Shown here: positions 1-7,182 of the stretch, in pieces
Position numbering within the stretch: position 1 is the first letter of the stretch
Layout: each line of letters starts with the position of its first letter
Assembly (NCBI GenBank): GCA_903918755.1
Contig: CAIXFN010000084.1
Coordinates: forward strand, 1-36,337
DNA length: 36,337 nucleotides
Reading direction: 5' to 3'
Origin: an uncultured Pedosphaera sp.
GTDB lineage: Bacteria; Verrucomicrobiota; Verrucomicrobiia; Limisphaerales; Pedosphaeraceae
Made by a program: the position numbers and the translations under genes
The notes under the pieces: generated by a model
Databases searched by the model: none
Seen by the model: the letters and a program-made list of their open reading frames with translations, nothing else
Told to the model about the DNA's origin: nothing

Positions 1-30
1 ATTGTTGCTCCAACCGAAGGGGATGTAATC

Positions 31-66
31 GCTTCAACGGGGCCGCGCTCTTGCGAGCGCGGAGAT
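31..66 (-). CRISPR. Leader-proximal CRISPR repeat (array truncated by window edge)
   Basis: A single repeat-like unit of about 36 nt contains a perfect 8-bp inverted repeat, CCGCGCTC at 43-50 and GAGCGCGG at 55-62, around a TTGC loop. Read on the minus strand it ends in CCCCGTTGAAGC, the kind of 3' end seen in repeats of subtype I-G/I-U loci. It lies downstream of cas2 in the same orientation, so it should be the first repeat after the leader. Bases 1-30 would then be the first spacer, cut by the window edge. Only one copy is visible, so exact repeat ends cannot be set and the array call rests on position, structure and resemblance. Confidence 0.72.
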
Positions 67-274
67 AGTCTTTCTATTACTTGTTCTGTCGCAAGGGCGC
101 AAGGCCCGGTTTGCGAGCGCCAGCCACCGGTAGGCGGGGAGGATCCAGGGTCGAACCCACCCCGCCCGGGTTAACCGCTGGCGGTGAACCACTTGCGACT
201 TGCGAGCGGGTCGGGGGTTGGCCTCGTCACCCCACCGCTCGCGGGTTACTTCAAATGTCAAAGAGCGCCGCGCC
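67..274 (-). promoter_or_regulatory. CRISPR leader
   Basis: This 208-bp non-coding stretch separates the cas2 stop codon from the first repeat and is read on the minus strand toward the array. It holds a boxA-like motif just after cas2 and three inverted repeats. These are GGCGGGG (133-139) with CCCCGCC (160-166) enclosing GGGTCGAACCC (148-158), two 10-nt arms with one mismatch at 169-178 and 181-190, and GCGAGCGG (202-209) with CCGCTCGC (235-242). The decamer TTGCGAGCGC of the repeat hairpin (51-60) also recurs at 111-120. The role as promoter and spacer-integration leader is inferred from position. Confidence 0.6.
256..267 (-). promoter_or_regulatory. boxA-like antitermination motif in CRISPR leader
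   Basis: The minus strand reads CGCTCTTTGACA, one substitution from the E. coli boxA core CGCTCTTTAACA bound by NusB/NusE (S10). It starts 7 nt after the cas2 stop. boxA upstream of CRISPR arrays is established as protecting long untranslated pre-crRNA from Rho. The same 12-mer occurs on the plus strand at 11027-11038 and 12043-12054. Function here is inferred. Confidence 0.55.
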
Positions 275-565
275 TCAAACCACATAACAAGGCGCGTCCA
301 AATTTGTATAGGGCAGTCCCAGCGCAGTGATGACCCGGTCGCCGCGTCCCTCCGCCGGTCCCAAGGTGACAAAAATGACCTGGTCTTCGTCATGCTTGAT
401 GAGGGCGGCCAGGGCGGTTTCCAGTTCCACCTTTTCCGCGGGATTCAATTCGCACTCGAAGATCGAGAATTGCAGGTGGTCGCCGAAATTGCCACAAGTT
501 TTGAAGACTTTGCGCAGGCGCTTCGCGTTCGCGATGTCATAACAGACAAGATAGGTGGTGCGCAT
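275..565 (-). CDS. cas2: Cas2, CRISPR adaptation subunit
   Basis: This 96-aa protein is the usual length for Cas2, the dimer that bridges two Cas1 dimers in the spacer integration complex. The N-terminus MRTTYLVCYDI shows the first beta strand and the conserved Asp10 of the ferredoxin-like fold. The middle contains the typical FSIFEC strand and the C-terminal half the VIFVTLGP strand. It starts 30 nt after the stop of the cas4-cas1 fusion and is the last gene of the operon, directly before leader and array. That placement and the match to the family make the call secure. Confidence 0.95.
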   Translation of the reverse strand: MRTTYLVCYDIANAKRLRKVFKTCGNFGDHLQFSIFECELNPAEKVELETALAALIKHDEDQVIFVTLGPAEGRGDRVITALGLPYTNLDAPCYVV

Positions 566-595
566 GGGGCAAAGCAGGGGCGGCGGGTTTGGATC

Positions 596-2908
596 TCATC
601 GGGTGAGGAGCGGCTCGTAGGCGGCGATTTCGCCGGTGAGGCTTTTGGCCAGCAGGCGGGCCTGCAATTCCAACGCCCGCCGGTAGCTCACTTTATAATC
701 AAAAACCGGGTGGGTGAGCAACGAGTTCATGCGCTGTTCATAGGTTTGGAAGAAGCGCTTGCGTCCGGCGGCGGACAGATTCACGGCCTGGCCCGCCCGG
801 ACAAAGTCCTTTTCCGTGATGACGCGATTGTTGAGGCAGCTCAGGACGGTGGATTCCGCGATGAGCGGCCGGAATTCCTCCATCAAATCCAGTCCCAGGG
901 CCGGGCGGCCAAAGCGGGGTTGATGATAAAAGCCGATGTAGGGATCAAAGCCCACGGCCAGGGCGGCCAGCGTGCAATCCTTGGCCAGCAGGCTGTAGGC
1001 GAGCGAGAGCATCGCGTTCACGGGGTCGGTGGGCGGCCGGCGGTTCCGGTGGGTGAAATTAAAAGTGAAGGCCGGCGGGGGAGCCGCGTTTTCCGGGAGT
1101 TCCAGGCCCGGGAGTTCGTCCTCCGCCATTTTCATCATGCCGCTGAAGTGCTGGAAATACTGGCTGGCCGCCGCCCCCTCAATGCCCAGCAACTCCCCCA
1201 CCCCGCCCGCGCCGAGCGCGTCCTCCGCCGCCTGTTTCAGCCGCAGGATCACGGGCTCGGGCGGTTCCCGATGATTCCGCATGAGCAGGGTGCGCTGGTT
1301 CCGGATCTTGCCGTGCACGAATTGGCGGGCCAGTTCGAGACACGCGCCGGACTCGCCGACCCGCCGGAATTGCTCGATCCGTAAGAACACGTTTTTCAGG
1401 CCGTGTCCCCGGGTGAGTCCGTAAAACCAGCCGCCCATGGAAAAGTAAGTGACCGGAACCTCCAATTCGCAGAGGGCCTGGATGGCTTGGGTGGAAATCT
1501 GGACATTGCCGAAAAGGGCCACATGGGACAAATCCCGCATGCGCACCTGCTCGATCAGCCGATCCTGGTCCTTGACGACCAGGACTTCGTCTTTGCAACC
1601 CACCCGGTAGCCCTGCGTGTTCAAGTACAAGGCCCGCGTGTCATCCCGGGCGGCGATCAACCGTCGCACCGGGTCGGCGCCCGCCGCCGGACCGGCGGCA
1701 GGTTCCCCGGCGCCCTCGTCCCGGGGGGCGGGTTCGTCCGCGCGGCCGAGCAGGCGGGTTTCATCCGGCAGGCAGACCGGCGCGAGCGAACAACGGACGC
1801 ACTTGGGGGAATGCGCCAGGGGCGCGGGGATCGGCCCCGCCGCGACGGCCCGGGCGGCCATGATCCGCTCGCGCACCCACTGTTCAAGTTCCGGCGTGAT
1901 CGGCAAGCGGACCCGCTGGCGGGTGCCCCGATAATAAATCACGCCTTCGTGGCAGAGGTAGCCATTGTCACGCAAGATGAGCGCCTGCAAACCGAGTTGC
2001 ATCCGGTCCGTGTCCCAGAGTTCGTTGCCTTCCACGCCCTCCCGGGGAGAGCCTGCCTTGTAATCCACGGGACAGACCTCGCTGGCGGTCCCGGCGTCGG
2101 CGTTCGCCTCCGCCTCCGCACCCGCCTCCGCACCCGCGGCTCCGGCGACGACGGTGCTTTCCACCAGGTCCATTTTGGCGAGCACGCCGAGGCGTTCGGA
2201 GCCCATCTGCACGGAGCGGGAATGAATAATGTCGGCTTCTGGTGTTTGGTCGGCGGGCGCCGCAGGGGTTGCGGGGGAAGCAGCCGGTTCCGGTGGTTGC
2301 GTGAGGGGTAAATCCGCTGCGGCGGACTCCGGGGCGGCTTTGGCTTTCGACTTATCCTTATCCCTGTCTTCGGCTTTGCCTTGGGCCGACGGCAACGCGC
2401 CGCTGCCGGCATCAACGCGCTGGTGGAGGGCTTCCCCGCGCAGGGTATCCACGCTTTCGACGAACACGCCTTCCACGAATTCGTAGTAGAACAAACGGGG
2501 ACAATAGACGAATTCGTTCAGCATCCGGGCGGGCAGCAGTTGCTGGCCGGATCCGGGCTCGGCCTGGGGAGCGGCGGGCGGGTCGTCCGGGAGGGGAACG
2601 GGGGACGCGGGGGGACGGGCGGCGGGAGGCTCCGTGGTAATTTTTTCACCCGCAGCCAAGAAGGGGGGCGAAGGGGTAGAATTCCTAGGTTCCGGGGTTA
2701 CTTCGGGTTCTGGCTTTTCACCCGCAACCGCGAAGGCAGGCACAGGGGGTAACCCGGAGGTTTCGTCGCCGGGCGGGTCGGGTGCAGATGCGGCAGCGGA
2801 CGGGGCCCAAAGCGTGGCGCCATCAGCGGACGCGGTGCGCGGCCGGGCGAACAGGTCCAACTCGCCGGTGCCCTCCCCTCCTCCGCCCTTTTTGGATTTT
2901 TTGGGCAT
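596..2908 (-). CDS. cas4-cas1: Cas4-Cas1 fusion protein of subtype I-G
   Basis: This 770-aa fusion joins a Cas4 nuclease, which trims and PAM-selects prespacers, to the Cas1 integrase. Residues 1-120 are a Pro/Ala-rich, probably disordered extension. Cas4 spans about 122-380: Cys136 and Cys370, Cys373, Cys379 form the Fe-S cluster set, and Asp247 with Asp282-Tyr-Lys284 forms the RecB-type nuclease core. A charged Ala/Pro-rich insertion (about 168-225) splits the Cas4 fold. Cas1 starts near 424 and shows its metal ligands Glu577, His662 (GFYH) and Asp674 (LDLMEEFRP). A GGAGGT Shine-Dalgarno lies at 2918-2923, 9 nt before the ATG. Such fusions are characteristic of I-G loci. The extension and insertion make it unusually long. 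Confidence 0.95.
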   Translation of the reverse strand: MPKKSKKGGGGEGTGELDLFARPRTASADGATLWAPSAAASAPDPPGDETSGLPPVPAFAVAGEKPEPEVTPEPRNSTPSPPFLAAGEKITTEPPAARPPASPVPLPDDPPAAPQAEPGSGQQLLPARMLNEFVYCPRLFYYEFVEGVFVESVDTLRGEALHQRVDAGSGALPSAQGKAEDRDKDKSKAKAAPESAAADLPLTQPPEPAASPATPAAPADQTPEADIIHSRSVQMGSERLGVLAKMDLVESTVVAGAAGAEAGAEAEANADAGTASEVCPVDYKAGSPREGVEGNELWDTDRMQLGLQALILRDNGYLCHEGVIYYRGTRQRVRLPITPELEQWVRERIMAARAVAAGPIPAPLAHSPKCVRCSLAPVCLPDETRLLGRADEPAPRDEGAGEPAAGPAAGADPVRRLIAARDDTRALYLNTQGYRVGCKDEVLVVKDQDRLIEQVRMRDLSHVALFGNVQISTQAIQALCELEVPVTYFSMGGWFYGLTRGHGLKNVFLRIEQFRRVGESGACLELARQFVHGKIRNQRTLLMRNHREPPEPVILRLKQAAEDALGAGGVGELLGIEGAAASQYFQHFSGMMKMAEDELPGLELPENAAPPPAFTFNFTHRNRRPPTDPVNAMLSLAYSLLAKDCTLAALAVGFDPYIGFYHQPRFGRPALGLDLMEEFRPLIAESTVLSCLNNRVITEKDFVRAGQAVNLSAAGRKRFFQTYEQRMNSLLTHPVFDYKVSYRRALELQARLLAKSLTGEIAAYEPLLTR

Positions 2909-2962
2909 TTACTGATGACCTCCGATCAGCCAGGGCGTAGCCGCCTTGGTGGCTTTGCTCAT
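2909..2962 (-). CDS. Possible 17-aa leader ORF coupled to cas4-cas1
   Basis: A mini-ORF encodes MSKATKAATPWLIGGHQ. Its ATG at 2962 is preceded by GGAGGT at 2966-2971, and its TAA at 2909-2911 directly abuts the cas4-cas1 ATG (TAAATG). Its last codons cover the Shine-Dalgarno of cas4-cas1, so its translation could couple to that gene. An in-frame upstream ATG at 3169 would give 86 aa but has no recognisable domain. Whether it is translated cannot be told from sequence. It occupies part of the only sizeable gap in the cas operon. Confidence 0.3.
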   Translation of the reverse strand: MSKATKAATPWLIGGHQ

Positions 2963-3205
2963 GGGACCTCCAAGCAACCATTGGAATGCTCTCGATGAGC
3001 TCAAACCAGTGCCCTGGGTGGATCCTCCTCCCTCCGCGGCTAGAACCGGGACGAACAGGCCGAGGCCGAAGTGGGCGTATGCTCCGGGCGAAGCACCCCT
3101 GGGCTGAGATAACGATTCTCCTTCACTCAAAACGATTCCGGTTGATTCCGGTGGCTGTTGATTTGTCAAAGCATTTCGAGGTCATCGTTGAATGGCATCG
3201 AGCGT
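2963..3205. other. Gap between csb3 and cas4-cas1
   Basis: About 240 bp sit between the csb3 stop and the mini-ORF before cas4-cas1, in an operon that is otherwise tightly packed. I see no conserved gene, hairpin with T-tract or clear promoter in it. It may separate the interference genes from the adaptation genes. Confidence 0.4.
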
Positions 3206-4138
3206 TTACAATTGGGCTGCGGGGGTAAAATTGCGGTATTTGCTCGTGGGGTTAATTCTTTGGCTTCTATAGGTCGCAGCCACGCCATACATCTCAAGGA
3301 CAATAGCAGAAGTTTCATCTCGCTCTAGAAGTTGTCTCAAACCCATCAGCGAACGAACTACATCCAACGCCAACCATCCCGTCCAGATCGGCCAGGTCAC
3401 GAAGGTGTCACGGCTGCCTCGACCACAAAAGCCAGTGGTGGCAACAGTGGTGCTGGAAGTTGGAATGACTGAAAAAAAAGGCAACGACGCAATGGCCAAA
3501 AGGTTTGCCCCTCGCACAGTGCGGACGGGGTCTTTCGATGGCTCATCCCAGCGCAGGGCATAGCGACGATCGTCTTCTGCATCCCACCGCATGGTGGGGC
3601 TTGAGTCCCGGTAGCGCCACGGGCCGAAAAGCGCCTCACGCAATTGCTCCAGAGTCGTTTCCTTCGCCAGCAGGTTCATGAATTCCAAGAAGTGTTGATG
3701 CCCTGCGCCGCTCATCGTCCGAAACGCGGTGTCTAGGATTGCGCCTTCTTCATTTCCCACCGCGTCACAACCAAACGCGGCGACCAAGCTTGCGGCGGTC
3801 AAATCGTTGTGGCCGAGAAAGTCTTCGGCTGACCTGGCGGCGAGTTTGCGAAAAACTCCACGAGGAATCTTCAAGTCCTTGTCCACAGTAATGACATAAT
3901 GATCGGCGAGACCGCGTAATGCGGCATGCACCTTTTCGACAATCACATCAGGGGCCGCTGGGGAGGGCAACCGGAGCACGGGACAATATGAGCCTGCTCG
4001 GGGAACCCAGCGCATACGGACTTCGCTGCCTTCCGGCAGCATGGCCAGCGTGCGGAAAGCCCCCAGTGAAGCCATGAATCCCAGCAAGCTCGAACCTTGC
4101 AATGCCGGGAGGGCTAATTCGGTGGATGAAGTCTTCAT
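3206..4138 (-). CDS. csb3: Csb3/Cas8-like subunit of subtype I-G Cascade
   Basis: A 310-aa protein belonging to the small Cas8-like family found only in I-G/I-U loci, where it is the candidate large subunit for PAM recognition. The N-terminus (LQGSSLLGFMASLGAFRTLA, residues 13-32) is the typical opening helix of Cas8/Csx17-type proteins. The block reading FGPWRYRDSSPTMRW followed by DDRRYALRWDEPSKDPVRTVRGAN, and the ATTGFCGRGSR segment, are family signatures. The start is set at 4138 because its ATG overlaps the cas3 TGA (ATGA); a longer in-frame start at 4246 would lie inside cas3. Csb3 versus a short Csx17/Cas8u is a naming question I cannot settle without alignment. Confidence 0.75.
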   Translation of the reverse strand: MKTSSTELALPALQGSSLLGFMASLGAFRTLAMLPEGSEVRMRWVPRAGSYCPVLRLPSPAAPDVIVEKVHAALRGLADHYVITVDKDLKIPRGVFRKLAARSAEDFLGHNDLTAASLVAAFGCDAVGNEEGAILDTAFRTMSGAGHQHFLEFMNLLAKETTLEQLREALFGPWRYRDSSPTMRWDAEDDRRYALRWDEPSKDPVRTVRGANLLAIASLPFFSVIPTSSTTVATTGFCGRGSRDTFVTWPIWTGWLALDVVRSLMGLRQLLERDETSAIVLEMYGVAATYRSQRINPTSKYRNFTPAAQL

Positions 4139-7100
4139 GGTTTCGCGCTGGCTTGCGGGTTGGCACTGGCAGTTTGATCGGCTAATCGGAGCACCGTTTC
4201 GAGGAAGGCAATGCCCCACCAACCGTAGCGGCGGTTCACCTGCCAAAAGCGTTCCGCCAGGCCCGAGTCCAGCGCATGGGCGGGATGTTCGAGGCGTTCG
4301 GTTGCAGTCACGGCAACTGTCGTGCCGTTCATGGGTAAGCTCACGTCGAGCGGAGCTTCGTCGCTCACCAGCGGCGCAAAGGGGCGGGCGTAACCGTGGT
4401 GGGTGGCGGTGAGATGCAATGCCAGCGCTTGGAGCACCAGATCTGGGGGAAGTGCGGTCGTTCCCCCGGCGCTTTCCGCCATTTGGACTGACAGCATTTC
4501 ATGGCGGAAGCCCACCGGCAGCTCAGCGCGCTGCCTCGTGGCGCGGCGCGCCGCGGCGGAATAGGCGATGGAGCCGGATTTAGCGAGGAATGTCTCACTC
4601 GCCATGGCGGCAAAAGGAGTCGTGCCGCGAAGCATGGCTTGGAAGCGCGGATCGACCTTTCCCCAATCATGCACCGCGGCGGCGGCGATTAGCGCTTCGC
4701 GCCAAAATGTGAGGGGCAGCAAAGCAAGGACGCTTTCGATTCGGGCGAGGACATCTTTGGTATGGTCGCGGAGTTCCTGCGGCAGAATTGCCTCCAAAAG
4801 CGTGTCGGCATCGGTATCGCCAGTCTCGTTTGCTTCTTCCAGATTCTGGCGAGGAAGGGGGCCGCGGGCCGTGATGACGAAGCCCATGTCCCAGGGATAA
4901 GACTCCACGCAGAGTCGCACCGCCTTCTTTTCCAAATGATCGATTACTTCGCGCTGGTCCTTCGTCAGTAGCCATCCGGAATGTTCCTCGTTCAGCAGTC
5001 GAGCTAGTAACGCTTTGATTTTCGGGATGCTCCATTCCTTCTCGGGGTCCCGTGCCATTTCGCTCAGTTCAGCGGCAGCGGTGCCCGGATCCGGTTCTGG
5101 CCAGAGGTCCGGATGGATTCGCAAGATGGCCGACTTCCGGGCAGAAGCCGCGGCACGTTCCGCGACGTCGACACGTCGTACCGCTTCCGAGTGCAGCAAA
5201 TTGCCGGGCGTGACCTGAGGATCGGCAGGCGCTCCGGGTAGGTGTCCAAGGGCCTGCCATCCGCCGCCTTGAACTCGGAGGACGATGGTGTCGCCCGGGC
5301 GAAGGGCGGAGGTGCGGTGGGCAAAAAATCTCTCATCCGGACCACGCCAAACCAGGGCAGCTATTTCGCGCTCTTCCTCGCCCAGTTTCTTGTCAGACGG
5401 TTGCACGCTTTCAACGCAATCGCCGGATGAATCCTCGAATTTACCCCGCGACCCCAACCAATCGCAGAATACGTAGAGCGGCACGGGCAGGCATTCAGCG
5501 CTGGTCGGTGGGCACAGGCTGAGGATGTCCGTCCAATCGTCCTCACTGAGTGTCTCGGGCAGGTCGCCACGCCAGCACACTTGCACGTCGGCCATCTCGC
5601 GCTGCGGGCCGTGGAGAAAGAGCGCAATATCGGGTTCAACTGCGGGAGCGGGATTTGTCTGGACCCAGCAATCCAAATAGGCCGGGAGCAATACCGGGGC
5701 ATCGGCCGTCGGCGAAAGCATCGCCGCGAGGGCTGCATCAGTGCCGGCATGGCGGAGCGCATCAACCGCACCGGTCATGGCGTTAATGCCAAAATCAACC
5801 ACTCCGTCCTGCGCCAGAAGGCTCAACCAGCGCCAGGTCCGTGGGATGGCGTTCCCATAAATGGGGTCGCACGGCGCAGCCTCATCAAGTTTTTCAACGG
5901 GTAAATCCTGATCGCCCGGCAGAACGATCACTGAACGGGCGGCAATCGCACGCCCGCCACGGTTGAGCCGTCCGAAGCGCTGTCGGAGCGCATCGAGGCT
6001 CGCGGCCTCGGTCACCAGGGCGTCAAAATCCAAGTCAGCTCCCACCTCCAGGCATTGCGTCGAGACGACGATGAAGGGTCCGGATTGGGGAGAACTCGGG
6101 GTCGCTCCAGTCTTGAGGCGGTCCTGAATTTCTTTCGTGGCCGCCTCCCGGTCGAACTGGCGCATCCGTCCGATCAAAAGGGTCACCCGGCCCGGGTGTG
6201 CCTCCTGCAATTTTGCAGCGATGGAGCGCGCCGTGCCCACGCGATTAACCATAATGGCGATGGAGCGTGGATGGTTTTCCGCGAGAATCTTTTCGGCCTC
6301 TTCCGTGAGCCGCTTTGCCATTTGCTCCTCGCGAGCTTTTCCTTTCCCCTTCGGCTCCACAATCAGTCGCGCCGGCTTCGCGGCCCGCAGGCGCGCTTTC
6401 AATACGGGGTGCTCATGATCGTTGGCGGTAAGCGTGAGTTTCTGGTCTGCCTGCGTGCCGGCTGGAGGGGTTGCCGTCAGTTGAATAAGCTGAAACGGAA
6501 GTCGCACCGTCTCACACCCGGCTGGTTGGTGCAGACGATAGCGCTTGACCCATTCCAGCGTTTGGATGAAGGGGCGGCTGATGTGCGCTTCGTCGATGAT
6601 CAACAAGCTGTCCTGCGCGACGAGAGCTGCCTGGATTGGCCAGGCTTGCGGACTGACTCCGTAGCCGCGGAAGAGCAGCCGCGACCCGGCTTGATCGACC
6701 GTGCTGCAGATAAGCATCGGTTGGAGCAACGATCCTGCCCAACTGCGGTCCCGATAAATTCCCCCTCGAAGCTGCGCGCGCGTTAGCGGGGCTGCCCCGA
6801 TTTCTCCGCAAAGTTTGCGCAACGCTGCGGCCACCCGCCCGACCACCGATTCGGAAGCCGCCTCCCGGAGTTTTTTGCAAAGCATTCCGGCGCGCTCGTA
6901 AGCCTCGTCCACAATAACGCGGCGATTGACGATAAAAAAAATGCGCCGGCCTTGCATCCTTTCTGCCAATGGCAAAGCGGCTTGCCGGGCTAATGCGAAG
7001 ACGGCGGCATCAAGGCAGGCTGTTTTGCCACTCCCGGTCGGAACAGCAACGTAGTCGGGCGCCTTGCCGGCGCAAAGGCGGCGGGCAAATTCATGCTGCC

Positions 7101-7182
7101 AGGGAAACGGTTCGCAGCCAGTCCCCCATAGTTCGCGGAAGAAAGCGGGAAAATCGTCGGCGGTCAGGGTGGGCAAATTCAT
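4135..7182 (-). CDS. cas3: Cas3 helicase-nuclease with C-terminal HD domain
   Basis: A 1015-aa protein that unwinds and degrades target DNA recruited by Cascade. The SF2 helicase is N-terminal: Walker A VPTGSGKT (47-54), DEAH box (197-200), TATPP (236-240), STQCLEVGADLDFD (374-387) and motif VI QRFGRLNR (401-408). The HD nuclease is C-terminal: His838-Asp839 followed by WGK, His894, His928-His929 and Asp1002. Helicase-then-HD order is the reverse of most Cas3 proteins and is typical of I-G. The start at 7182 (MNLPTLTADDF) is chosen because its ATG overlaps the csb2 TGA. The stop overlaps csb3 the same way, indicating translational coupling. All key residues are present, so it should be active. 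Confidence 0.94.
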   Translation of the reverse strand: MNLPTLTADDFPAFFRELWGTGCEPFPWQHEFARRLCAGKAPDYVAVPTGSGKTACLDAAVFALARQAALPLAERMQGRRIFFIVNRRVIVDEAYERAGMLCKKLREAASESVVGRVAAALRKLCGEIGAAPLTRAQLRGGIYRDRSWAGSLLQPMLICSTVDQAGSRLLFRGYGVSPQAWPIQAALVAQDSLLIIDEAHISRPFIQTLEWVKRYRLHQPAGCETVRLPFQLIQLTATPPAGTQADQKLTLTANDHEHPVLKARLRAAKPARLIVEPKGKGKAREEQMAKRLTEEAEKILAENHPRSIAIMVNRVGTARSIAAKLQEAHPGRVTLLIGRMRQFDREAATKEIQDRLKTGATPSSPQSGPFIVVSTQCLEVGADLDFDALVTEAASLDALRQRFGRLNRGGRAIAARSVIVLPGDQDLPVEKLDEAAPCDPIYGNAIPRTWRWLSLLAQDGVVDFGINAMTGAVDALRHAGTDAALAAMLSPTADAPVLLPAYLDCWVQTNPAPAVEPDIALFLHGPQREMADVQVCWRGDLPETLSEDDWTDILSLCPPTSAECLPVPLYVFCDWLGSRGKFEDSSGDCVESVQPSDKKLGEEEREIAALVWRGPDERFFAHRTSALRPGDTIVLRVQGGGWQALGHLPGAPADPQVTPGNLLHSEAVRRVDVAERAAASARKSAILRIHPDLWPEPDPGTAAAELSEMARDPEKEWSIPKIKALLARLLNEEHSGWLLTKDQREVIDHLEKKAVRLCVESYPWDMGFVITARGPLPRQNLEEANETGDTDADTLLEAILPQELRDHTKDVLARIESVLALLPLTFWREALIAAAAVHDWGKVDPRFQAMLRGTTPFAAMASETFLAKSGSIAYSAAARRATRQRAELPVGFRHEMLSVQMAESAGGTTALPPDLVLQALALHLTATHHGYARPFAPLVSDEAPLDVSLPMNGTTVAVTATERLEHPAHALDSGLAERFWQVNRRYGWWGIAFLETVLRLADQTASANPQASAKP

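Noticed and set aside
133-166. tRNA T-arm-like sequence (GGGTCGAACCC) in the CRISPR leader
   Set aside because: No acceptor, D or anticodon arm can be built around it; it is the inner part of a longer palindrome.
200-1384. Long plus-strand ORF of 394 codons opposite cas2 and cas4-cas1
   Set aside because: It is antisense to genes with clear catalytic motifs, has no recognisable domain, and results from high GC content.
2909-3169. 86-codon ORF between csb3 and cas4-cas1
   Set aside because: No domain or sensible composition in its first two thirds; only the last 17 codons have a ribosome site and are listed as a possible leader ORF.
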